Positions 10,787 to 20,964 of a DNA stretch of 64,000 bases are shown piece after piece. The notes under the pieces were generated by a model. That model saw only the letters and a list, made by a program, of their open reading frames with translations, did no database searches and had not been told where the DNA came from. The translations under genes were made by a program, and so were the position numbers. The stretch comes from Datisca glomerata (Eukaryota; Streptophyta; Magnoliopsida; Cucurbitales; Datiscaceae), in the NCBI GenBank assembly GCA_003255025.1, contig QANY01002202.1, positions 124,001-188,000 of the forward strand. Direction: 5' to 3'. Positions within the stretch are counted from its first letter, which is position 1, and each line of letters opens with the position of its first letter.

Positions 10787-11844
10787 GCAGTTAGGATAGT
10801 ACTAGATAGTACTGTATTAAATCTGTCATATTGGATTGGACTAAACTGGATTGAATTACGTAGTATTCTCCTGTGTTTGGTGTTGTACCAGTTAAAAAAT
10901 GTATTGTTTGTACATTTTTTGGTACATGATAGTACTCAATTGTAAAAAAAGAAATTCATTATTTTCTCCATTAAGTGTAGTTGAAACTAATGACATGTTA
11001 TTCTCCATTTAAAATCACAAAATAAATAAATCTCATTCATAATAAAAAGAAAGTCTGATTTTAATTTTTTTACTTCCTACGATCAATAATAAAATTAACT
11101 AATATTCAAAAATTCCCTTTCCCTTCTCTCTATTCCCATTTTGAAATTCCTAGTCTCCAAGTTCTAAAATTCAAAGATTTAGAAATTCAAACAGCAAGGT
11201 AACTTCACCTTTGCTTTCTCTTTATTCCCATATTGAAATTCCTAGTCTCCAATTTCTCACCCATAATATTCAAATCTCACTCAAACGCTCATACTTTAAT
11301 TTTTCCAACAAAAGCAAACAACAAATCTTCTTAATCCATCATTTCATACCCATTCATCTATAAAATATCAGACTCCTCAATCAACCACTTCAAACCCAAT
11401 GTGAAAGCAAAAAAGAAGGAGAAAAGTATATCAAACCATAAAAAAACTCACCGACGGTGAACAGAGAGAGAGAGAGTAAAGTAGAAGAAAGAGAAGAGTA
11501 AATTAGAAGAAAGAGAAGAGAAGAGTAAATTAGAAGAAAGAGAAGAGAAGAATACGAGGAAGAAAAATAATTCATCAGCCCCGACGAAGCTGGTAACTAT
11601 TTTGGTGGTCTCGAAGGAGCATGTTGTGTGGTCGATTGCTGGTCTCTACAGGTTCGGGCAGCTTCAGATAAATTTGGGGATTTTTTTATTCCCATTTAGT
11701 CCCTCCTTATTAGAGGGGACTATCTTATCCGGTCATGGTAGGACTCTCTAATCTCGCTGTATAAGTTTATATGGACTTGAATTTTACCCAATCCTATGAC
11801 AGTACAAACATAGTATTGTTCAATACTGGCAACCAAACAAGCCC
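10787..11844. mobile_element. PIF/Harbinger-like MITE or deletion derivative inside G4
   Basis: This 1058-bp AT-rich insertion splits the G4 protease reading frame and is flanked by TTA at 10784-10786 and 11845-11847, the target duplication typical of PIF/Harbinger elements. The right end on the minus strand begins GGGCTTGTTTGGTTG, a common Harbinger-like terminus. The left end lacks these first bases, but the next roughly 45 bp of both ends are recognisably inverted copies (TACTGT..CAT..GGATTGG). No transposase is seen. Inside, 11461-11555 holds GA-rich tandem repeats. Confidence 0.5.
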
Positions 11845-11847
11845 TTA

Positions 11848-11938
11848 GAGTTCTCCTTGTAACCAACAATTCACCTTGGGCAGGGTATTCCTCTTCATAC
11901 TCATTTTCTAATGGTGGCATAGATTTGTAGAATCGATG
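11848..11938 (-). pseudogene. G4 gag-protease linker
   Basis: The minus strand reads PPLENEYEEEYPAQGELLV then TRRTL, the acidic linker that precedes the protease in plant gypsy polyproteins. It is bounded by the MITE on the low side and by the copia III LTR on the high side. It joins logically to the zinc-knuckle region at 18070-18180, which shows that copia III split one gene. Confidence 0.7.
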
Positions 11939-13096
11939 TGACAATCCAAGAGGGGGTGAATTGGTGGTCGTGTTTAAATTAAAAAAATTTACACTCAAGT
12001 GAAAAATGAATGTTCAAAAATGAACTTCAAAATTTCATGAGTTCAATGCTTGAAAAGATAAATAAATAAGTAATAGAGAAATTTGGTAAAGTAAATTATG
12101 CTTGCGATAGACTAATAAAGCTAGCAAATAAAATAAGTTAAAGAAACTTAAATTGGGGAAATTAAAAGGCAAAAAAAAGTGCAGAAAATTAAACTATAAA
12201 TAATAAATAGTAAAAAATAAAAAGAGAAGAAGAAGAAGATAGGTACACACTCCAAGGTCTCCTTTGAAGATTTTTAATCCCACGATCTTATTAAGGGTGA
12301 AGACCAAACCTGAAAAACCCAATTGGCTTATGGGTGCCAACTAAGCCTCACAAGGCTATAAGTTTCAAGATTAAGTGATCTCTTAAAATAACTCTCAAAA
12401 GAGTAGAATCACCGATCTAACCTCAAAAAATTATGTTGTTCACTCTAGAAATTTACAAGTATAAAGATTAAAATATTAATAAAGTATTTTAGGAGAATAT
12501 TGTAAGAGATTTAGGAGCACATATCTTGGCTATAAATTTATGTTTTGTGAAGAGAAATGAGGTGTATTTATAGAGGAGATGGAGGTTAGGGTTTAGGAGG
12601 GAAAACTACAAATTTTGAATTTAGACAAAAGAAAAGACACTCCATCCTTAATATGAGGACAAAAAATCCTTGACAAAAAAGGTAAGGTATACTACTAACC
12701 AAAATAACACATTATAATGAAAAAATATTTGGGTCAACTTCATCTCTCTTTATCTAACTTCAACTGAAACTTACTCGTTTTGTGATTTGTCATTATCTTC
12801 CTCTCATGTACTTCGTCTATTGTGCCGAAGAGATGTGATTTTTGGTTTCAGATTTTTTATGGATGGAGACTTAAATTAAGGAGTCAAATAAAATGAGCAA
12901 GTTGATAATAAAAATTACATGAAAGTAAACAGCTTTATGGTTTTTAATCTTCATGCTTTGTGAGCTCCTAATAGAAATAAATATCTCCATGCCTTATGGT
13001 AATTTTCAATAATCTCTGCATACTTTATTAATTTTATTAGTAACTTCAATGTTATGTTATCATCAAAAGATATCTCATCGTGATATAGGAGTAACA
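11939..13096 (-). repeat. 3' LTR of copia III
   Basis: Its partner is 16868-18068. Shared blocks include the gagggggtgaattgg terminus, the gttcaaaaatgaa and gaaaagataaataaat stretches, and the cactccatcctta block (about 12639 and 17568). The right edge is fixed by the adjacent polypurine tract. Confidence 0.85.
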
Positions 13097-13110
13097 GCCT
13101 CCCATTTTTT
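13097..13110 (-). other. Polypurine tract of copia III
   Basis: The minus strand reads AAAAAATGGGAGGC directly before LTR start TGTTACTCC. Confidence 0.6.
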
Positions 13111-13279
13111 ATGATGACAAATCATTGATACACAAATGATAATTAATCAAATAAATTTAATTTATTCCCCCTAAATATATGCTTACCCCTCAAGATTAGG
13201 ACATAACTCTTAAGCACATTCTATTTTTCCCCCTTTATTATCATAAAAAAGAAAAAGTTGATTTGTATTGTCTATTTTT

Positions 13280-16200
13280 TTAAAAACATTCAACATTTAA
13301 TGGTTTTGTGAAAATATTCACAAGTTGATTTGTAGTGTCTACAAACTCTAGTGAAATATCTCCTTTTTGCAAATGATATCGAATAAAATGATGTCTAAGA
13401 TCTATATGCTTAGCACGAGAATGAAAAATAGGGTTTTTGGAAACCTTAATGCTAGTATTGTCACATCTAATAGGAAGAGTTTGTTTCATCCACAAAACTT
13501 AAGCACAATAATTACCGGCAAAAATATATTCGACTTCGACTGTTAATAGTTCTACTGAATTCTATTTTTTGCTAAACCAAAACATAAGTGAGTGTCTTAA
13601 AAATTGACATGTAGCACTCATAGTTTAAGCTCCCAGCAAAATCCAAATCAGAATACCTAATTAAATCAAAATTATCATATTTTGAATACAAAAGGCCAAA
13701 TTTAATTGTTCTATGTAAATATTTAAAATTCTATTAATAACTTGTAAATGTGAGTCTTTCAAAAAAGTTTGAAAATGAGCATATAAGCATACACTAAACA
13801 TTGATATTGAGTCTACTAGTAGTTAAATATAGTAGAGATCCAACCATACCTTCATATTTCTTTATATTGGCATCTTTACGTTTCTCATCCTTGTCTAGCT
13901 TTGTCGTGGTACTCATGAGAGTATTACCAACCTTCACATTTTCCATGCCAAACTTCTTGAGAAAATCCTCGGCGTATTTTTCTTGGTTTATGGAGATGCC
14001 ATCCTTCATTTACTTGATTAAGTCCAAGGACGTTCAATTCTCCCATCATGCTCATTTCAAACTTCTTGCTCATAGAGTTCACAAAATTCTTGTACAAAGA
14101 TTCATTAGTGGCACAAAAAATTATATCATCTACATATATTTGGACAATTAGGATAACATTTCCTTTTGATTTTATGAAGAGGGAGTTATCTATTTTGCCG
14201 TGTTATATCCATCATCAATAACACATTTACTTAGTCTTTCATTGACCAAGATCTATGATCTTGTTTTATTCCACAACGAGCCTTTTTAAGTTCATACACA
14301 TGATTTGGAAATCTAAACTTTGAAAAATGAGAGGTTCTTCATAAACTTCCTTCATAATGTATCCATTTAAAAGGGCACTCCTGATATTCATTTGATACAA
14401 AGGCTAATAGCATTCTTATTGACTCAATTTAGCAACGTGAGTGAAAGTTTAATCATAATCAATAACTTCTTCTTGATTATATCATCATGCCACTAATCTA
14501 GCTTTATTTCTAGTTACAACACCATTTCATCTACTTTATTTCTAAACACACACTTTGTACCAATTATTGAGTGATTAGAGGGTCTAGAAACAAGTTGTCA
14601 GACATTACTTCTTTCAAATTGATTAAGTTCTTCTTGCATAGCAACTATCCAATAATACTCATCCTCTTCGGTCTCTATAAAAGATTTAGGCTCAAGTTGA
14701 GAAATAAAAAAAAACCAATACTATGAAGCGTAGAGCGGGTCTCTACTTCTTTTGATATTTCTACCTATAAGAACTCATTTGGTTGATCTTTCACAAACTT
14801 CCATTCTTTTGGAAGTTGGTTGCAATCTTGTACTTTGACATTTTCTTGGAGAGAATTACTTGGTCCTTCATTAGTATAGATATTAACGCTTCTACCTTTC
14901 TAATACTTTCATCATCTTGATCAGAAAAGAAGTTAGAAGTAATAGATTCATCAAAGACAACATGCATGGATTCTTCCACAACTAATGTTTTCTATTTTAA
15001 ACTCTATATGTTTTGCTAGATTGTGAATATCCTATAGAGAATCCTAAGTCAATCTTAGAACCAAAACATATTTACGTAGATCATTCTCATTTATTATCAT
15101 TCTTGCCATTTCTAGTAGGGACCAATTTTTTCCTCTCAACCACACCATTTTGTTATGGAATTTAGGAGTAGAAAACTTGTATAAAACCATTTTCATCGCA
15201 AAAAGCTTCAAAGTTTCTATTTTCAAAATTTGTTTCACGATTACTTCTAATTTTTGAAATTGTTAAACTTTTTCATTTTGAACTAGTTTGCAAAACCTTG
15301 AAAATGCTTTAAAAGTTTCATCCTTATTTTTTAGAATTACAACACAAGTATATCATGAAAATTTCATCAACTATGTTTACCCATTTGACATGCATCACAA
15401 ATTTTATCTTTCACAAAATTTATTTTTTGAAGACCTTTTACTAAATAATTTTTTGATAGTTTTGAATATATATCCATACTAGCATGAACAAGTCTTATAT
15501 GCCAAAGCCAACTATCATTTTCAAAAACAAGAAAATAATTTCATAGTGATTATGGAAATCATTTAGATTAATAGTCTAGAAATTATGGTCCCTTTGTCCA
15601 ATAAATAAAACTTTGTTTGGCACTTTATCTATAATTAGGGAAAAATATTTTTTAAAGATTACTCTATGGTTTTGATCATAAAGTTGACTTATGCTAAGTA
15701 AACTATGCTTTAGACCATCTACAAGTATAATTTTATCTATACTATGGGATGAGTCATTACTTACGGAGCCAATGCCAATGATTTTTCTTTTCTTATTATC
15801 ACCAAATGTCTTTTCTTTCAAAAAATTTGAGTAAGTTTTGATTCATCGCCGGTCATAACTCTCGATCACCCACTATTAAGATATCATTTATATTTTTTCT
15901 AGTATCATGATACAAATGTATGCAACTTTCTCTTCTTCATCGTCAAAGTCGCTATCATCGATCTCGTCTCAAGTTGCCTTGAATGTTTTTGTTAATTGGG
16001 GAATTACTTAGATTTGGACAATTGGCTTTTTTGTATCTGAGATTTTTTCATTCATAGCACGTAAATGTGTCTCGATGTATCAACTTGTCATATTTTCTTG
16101 GAGCATTTTTTCCTTCTATTTAGGAATTTCTTGAATCCTCTAGTGAGTAGGCTATGTCATCTTCCTCATCATAGTCATCCTTCTCATTATTGGATTGTTC

Positions 16201-16867
16201 AAGTGTTGATTTTGATGCAATGCTCCTCTTCTTTGGTGTATCTTCATTGTCATTTTCATTTAGCCTCATTTCATACTTCATCAATGAGCCATAAGTTCTT
16301 CAAGGGGAAGTTTGTTGAGATCTTTGGCTTCTTGGATGGTGGTCACCTTGGCCTCTCATTTTTTTGGTAGACAACTAATAATTTTTCTCCCATTTTTTAA
16401 TATTAGAATAAGTCTGACCAAGAGGTTTCAAGTTATTTATTATATTGGTGAAACGAGTAAACATATCATGCATAGAGTCATCATGCTTCATTTTAAATAA
16501 TTCATAACTATGAAAAAGCATGCTAATTTTAGATTTTTTTAACTTGATTTGTGCCTTCGAGTGTGATTTCTGACACGAGCCATATAGATTTAGTAGGCTC
16601 ACATGTAGAAATTCTATTAAGTTCATTCTTATCAACAACACAAAATAAAACATTCATAGCCTTAGCTTTTAAAAAATTCATTTTATTATCATCAATCCAC
16701 TCACTACTTGATTTGACAATATTTCTACCATCCACGACATTAAACATGAGCACCATTTTCAACAATATCCCATCAATCATAGTCAATCAATTGAATATAA
16801 ATAATCATTCTCACTTTCTAATAAGTTTAATCATTACCATTGAATAACGGAGGTCTAGTAATAGATA
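13280..16867 (-). pseudogene. Copia III gag-pol remnant
   Basis: Read from high to low on the minus strand. Gag is at about 16855-16000 (TRPPLFNGN, then EWIDDNKMNFLKAKAMN, then SMHDMFTRFTNIINNLK). The protease/pre-integrase area is at about 15820-15576 (ILVDGLKHSLLSISQLYD). The integrase end is near 15230-15060 (PKFHNKMVWLRGKN, in the place of TPQQNGVVERKN). An ESMHVVFDE linker lies at 14979-14950. The RT tail is at 14009-13794 (QEKYAEDFLKKFGM; GSLLYLTTSRLNI). The RNase H tail is at 13495-13280 (CDNTSIKVSKNPIFHSRAKHI; then FTKPL). All canonical copia domains are represented in order, but every one contains stops. Open frames on the plus strand here are shadows. Confidence 0.85.
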
Positions 16868-18068
16868 TGGCAACCCTAGAGGGGGTGAATTGGGTGATCG
16901 TGTTTAAATTAAAAAAAATTTCACATTCAAGTGAAAAATGTATGTTCAAAAATGAAGTAATGAAATTCAAAATTCCATGAGTTTAACGCTTGAAAAGATA
17001 AATAAATAAGTAACATATAAAAGCATTAAAGTAAATTATGCTTGCAATAATGTAAATGCAGAAATATAAAGAAAGCAAAAAAAATATATTGTGTAAACTT
17101 AAAGTGCAGAACTTAAGTTACAGAAATTAAGTGTGAAAAATTGAAGTGGCAAAAAAATGCAAAAAAGTAAACTCCAATAAATAAATTGCAAAAAATAAAA
17201 TGAGAAGAAGAAGAAGACCCTTTTTGGAGATTTTTAATCTCACGATCTTCTTAAGGGTGAAGAACCAACCTTACTAACCTCACAAGACTACGTGTTTATG
17301 ATTAAGTAATCTCTTACAATAACTCTCTCAAAATAGTAGAATCTCCAATCTAAGCTAAAAAAATTATCTTGCTCACTCAATAAATTTGCAAGTATAGAGC
17401 TCAAAATATTAAGAGAGATTTTAGGAGAGTTTTGGAAGAGTTTTTGGATCAAGTCTCCTGGCTATGAATTTGTAGTTTGTGAAGATAAATGAGCTGTATA
17501 TAGAGGAGATGAAGGTTAGGCTTTGGGAGGAAAATTTTCAAATTATGAATTTAGACAAAAGAAACGACACTCCATCCTTAATGAGGAGGACATAAAATCC
17601 TGACAAAAAAGGCAAGGTATACTTCTACCCAAAATAACACATTATAATAAAAAACTATTTGGGTAAACTCCATGTCTCTTTATCTACTTGAAATTGAAAC
17701 TAACTTTATTTGTGATTTATCATTATCTCCATCTCCTATATTGTTCAAGAGAGATGTGATTTTTTGGTGTTTAGGCTTTTGATGGATAGAGACTTAATTT
17801 AAAGATAATTATCCCTAAATAGATTGAGCTTTGATAATAGGAAATAAAATGAGTAAGGTTCTAATAAAAATTACATGAAATGAAATATCTTCATGATCTT
17901 CAAACTCCATGCTTTGTGAGCTCCTATTGAAAATAAATATCTCCATGATCATCAATCTACATGCATTGTGGTCATTTTTAATAATCTTTGCAGACATGAT
18001 TAATTTTATTAGTAAGTCCAATGTTTTATTATCATCAAAAGTTATCTCGTAGAGATATAGGACTAACA
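16868..18068 (-). repeat. 5' LTR of copia III
   Basis: This is the partner of 11939-13096. The minus strand begins TGTTAGTCCTATATC at 18068 and ends at about 16868 next to the gag start. The left and right LTRs differ by many substitutions and short indels, so the element is old. Confidence 0.85.
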
Positions 18069-19728
18069 ATATCCATTGTCATCTTCATCATCCTCTCAAT
18101 ATCACCATTATCTCGAAACATCATAGCTCTTTTGTTTGGACATTGGCTTGCTATGTGACCCCTTCCTTGGCATTTAAACACTTAATATCTCAATTTTGAG
18201 TAGTGGAACAATCGGTTTTACTTGGTTTCCATGGTTGGTCTTCTCTAGATTTTGCTTCATTTTTATAGCCAACTTCTCCTCCTTTGTATAGCTTGATTTC
18301 CAATTGGAAGAACCCAAACCAAGGGTTCTACGTATACTACCCCTCTTTTTGATTTGTTGTTCAACCTTGATGGCCATGTTCACCATATCTTCCAACTCTA
18401 TATAGTGTTGTATATCTACCTTATCATGAATTTCTCGGTTCAATCCTTGCAAAAACCTAAAACAGTAGCTTCTCGGTCTTCTATATTTGCCCTTATCATA
18501 GCAATCTCCATCTACTTAAAATAATCTTCAACATTTCAATTACCTTGAGTGAGGCCTTGCAGATTTTGATATAAATCTCGATAATAATGGATTGGCACAA
18601 ACCATCTCCTCATCACCATTTTCAAATCTGCCCATATCTCGATGGGATGTTCTTTATTTCTTCTTATGTTTAACATAAACTGATCCCACCAAATGATAGC
18701 AGAATCGGTCAATTCAACAACAACAAGTTTTATCTTTTTAAGCTTGGAATGTGATGATAATCAAACACCAACTCCATCCTCTTTTTCCACCTAGATAAGC
18801 TTCAGGATTATTCTTTCCTTGGAAAGAAGGGATCTTCATTTCAATGTTACCCATGTTATTACCTTCATGATTTCTAGCTTCTGTACACTTCCCATATCTC
18901 CTAGGACTCCCTACTGAATTTCGATCTTCTTCCTCCTGAAATCCAACTTCATTATACTCCTCACCTTCATCTCCTACTTCTCTAGCTTGAACTCTTTTTC
19001 CCTCCTATGCACATTATGAGCCATTTTTTGGTGCCCCTACGTGCATTCTCCACTTGATCCAACTGGTCATGTACCTGCTCCAACTCTATTTGCATCATAC
19101 GCGTCATCTCTTCCATTATAGCCTCTGTAAACAACTTTGAATCAGCCAATCCTAGAGCACCTTCAACATTGTTGTGAGACATCTTTTTTGCAAAATAAGG
19201 TTAGAAACAAAATGCAAGGACCTTACCACACTCCTTCACGTGTTTCACTAAAATAATGATTCTCTCAATTTCTCACGTATTGCACTCAATATATTCAGCA
19301 TTTACACTCTGATATTCTCACTCTCTCTTGCTTTTTCCACTCGTAAAATCCTCTTTTAGTCTTTTCTAGAACTAATCAAGCAATTACCAAATTTTAGCAA
19401 CAATCCACCAAGACTCACCAATGTCATAATTTAGATTTATAACGAAACAAGGCTGACTTATGGTTTGACACAGATGTTTACAATGGGAACAAATAAGTAT
19501 CAGATCCCTATCTAATGAAGAGACAAACAATCTTTCTTCATTCTCTTTTTGTTTTTATTTTTTGTATTTTGAGGAACTCAAAAAAATAAGAGCTTAATCA
19601 TGAATTTTGAAATTTCTCTTTCTTTTCTTTTCTTTTCTTTCTATTTTTTGATGAAATAGACTATAATGAGGAAGAAAAAAATTTACTAAAAATTTGAAAT
19701 AGGATAAGCAAACCTAAGACTAGAACCA
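18069..19728 (-). pseudogene. G4 gag remnant
   Basis: The minus strand runs from the N-terminal region (19182-18982: NNVEGALGLADSKLF, EEMTRMMQIELEQV), through the R/E-rich stretch and an IEMKIPSFQGKN-like motif (about 18850-18810), to the capsid-like block MQGLNREIHDKVDIQHYIEL (18452-18390) and DMVNMAIKVEQQIKK. The nucleocapsid zinc knuckle (CQGRGHIASQCP, about 18165-18130) follows. Just after an acidic DDEDDNGY-like run the copia III LTR interrupts the gene. Stops and a frameshift near 18780 make it inactive. Confidence 0.8.
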
Positions 19729-19730
19729 AA

Positions 19731-19744
19731 GCTCTGATACCAAA
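19731..19744 (-). other. Primer binding site of G4
   Basis: The minus strand reads TTTGGTATCAGAGC, complementary to the 3' end of plant initiator tRNA-Met, five bases inside the 5' LTR. This fixes both the LTR edge and the strand of the element. Confidence 0.85.
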
Positions 19745-19749
19745 TTATA

Positions 19750-20429
19750 CGAATCATGCTAAGGGATGTCGAAACCCATAATTAAGGGATCCAAGATCAT
19801 TCTACTCAGATTTGAAATGGCAGTTCAAGAAGAACCAAAAAGAATATTTCTTTATATTGTCAATAATCTGAGTTATACAAGATATCAACCCACTTTATAT
19901 AGACGTTATTTCAGAAAAAATAATTAAAGGCTATTACAGTAATTGGGAAAAGAAAAACTCCAGGAAACACAAAAGACATTTGGAAACTAAAAAGAAACCT
20001 AAAAAAATTCATATTCTCTCAATCTGATTAAAACAACCCAAGAGTCATATAGGAGCCATTTTCCATGCCATTATGAGTTATTATACTCAAATAAATGCTT
20101 CAATTTTCTTTATCCTTCATTTGGAATTATTTGGACTTATTTGGACTCATTTGGACTCATTTGGATAGAATTGACAGAAAATAATTCAATACTCCTAATA
20201 AACTATTCCTTCATTATGGGCTTCTCCAAGGCTTAGATTATTGAATACCATACTTGAGAATCATGTTCAACACCTTCAATGGGCCTCCATGTGTTGCTTA
20301 GAGACCATGTTGCTTGAATCATCCCATTAAGCTCTTCCTTGATATTCTTTGCAAGGGATCTTGTAACCGGACCAACTAAACTCGAATGGGGTCTGAATAT
20401 CCCTAAAACCATAAGCGACCTTGTACTCA
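19750..20429 (-). repeat. 5' LTR of G4
   Basis: This is the partner of 8791-9497. It carries a private expansion of a 10-bp unit (ATTTGGACTC-like) at about 20121-20165 that the other LTR lacks. Confidence 0.8.
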
Positions 20430-20895
20430 TCAGAATGTTTCTTGGAGCAGTTTTGTAGGGTTTTCTTGTAATATTCCCAAGCATATCAAGTGGCTGGACT
20501 GCAAGAATAGATTAATTGCTATGGACTAACTCTCTAGCTGGGGTATATCTCATAATCCTAACTATCACACAAAAATATGTTCTTTCCTTCTTTCGTTCAA
20601 GTTGCGATCATATGGTTGAGTGGCTAGCTATTAATACCAAAAGGAAGAGTTTACTTCCGTATTTTTTAAGAGAGATTTCAACTCCTTTGTGGATAATATT
20701 TGGAGTGAAAGAAATAGTAGAATGTTTTAGGGGAAGCATATAAGTAGGTCTTACTTGGTAAATAGTATTTTAACCAATACGAGAGATAGATTTTTCAATC
20801 AAAGGTCCATACCTGATTCACCAACTATCTCTCATCTTGTTTCCCAATGAGGGCTTCCAGTCCATATTTGGAAAGATCCTCCTAATAATTTTTGT
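20430..20895 (+). pseudogene. LINE ORF2 C-terminal fragment, part 2
   Basis: The plus strand reads IPKHIKWLDCKNRLIAMD (about 20477-20525), SSWGISHNPN, a VEWLAINTKRKSLLP block (about 20611-20655) and FKRDFNSFVDNIWSERNSRMF (about 20668-20735). This is the extreme C-terminus of plant LINE ORF2. It continues the LINE broken at 8790, although the sequence expected between the two parts is partly missing. No poly(A) tail is seen before copia-LTR sequence starts near 20965. Confidence 0.7.
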
Positions 20896-20964
20896 TGATT
20901 TCTAATATACATTGTTAAAGTATATAAAAAAGAGTTCTAAAAGTAAAAGATCATGAAGACCATA

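Larger units (their letters stand above)
11939..18068 (-). mobile_element. Copia III: Ty1/copia element nested in G4 gag
   Basis: About 6.1 kb, with two LTRs (11939-13096, 1158 bp; 16868-18068, 1201 bp) in the same orientation and a minus-strand gag-pol between them. Minus-strand LTRs start TGTTA.TCCTATATC and end in a segment whose plus strand reads AGAGGGGGTGAATTGG. The gag reading frame begins within about 20 bp of the 5' LTR end, so the usual primer binding site and leader are missing or deleted. A 5-bp target duplication is not evident. Both sides are G4 gag, which places its insertion after G4. Confidence 0.85.
8791..20429 (-). mobile_element. Ty3/gypsy element G4, interrupted by copia III and a MITE
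   Basis: Two similar LTRs (8791-9497 and 19750-20429) flank minus-strand gag, protease and integrase remnants. A near-perfect initiator tRNA-Met primer binding site lies next to the right LTR, and a purine-rich tract (minus strand) lies next to the left LTR. After the nested copia III (11939-18068) and MITE (10787-11844) are removed, about 4.5 kb remains, so most of the RT/RNase H is missing. It inserted into a LINE. No clear 5-bp target duplication is visible (tttta against tcaga). The integrase C-terminal motifs suggest a chromovirus; the exact clade is unsure. Confidence 0.8.

Noticed and set aside
13801..14151. 116-codon plus-strand frame
   Set aside because: Antisense of the copia III RT, which carries the recognisable motifs.
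16850..16868. Standard primer binding site for copia III
   Set aside because: The LTR end is followed almost at once by gag codons; nothing resembling the tRNA-Met complement is present.
8785..20435. Target site duplication of G4
   Set aside because: Flanks tttta and tcaga do not match, and part of the LINE is missing between the two sides, so no duplication can be claimed.
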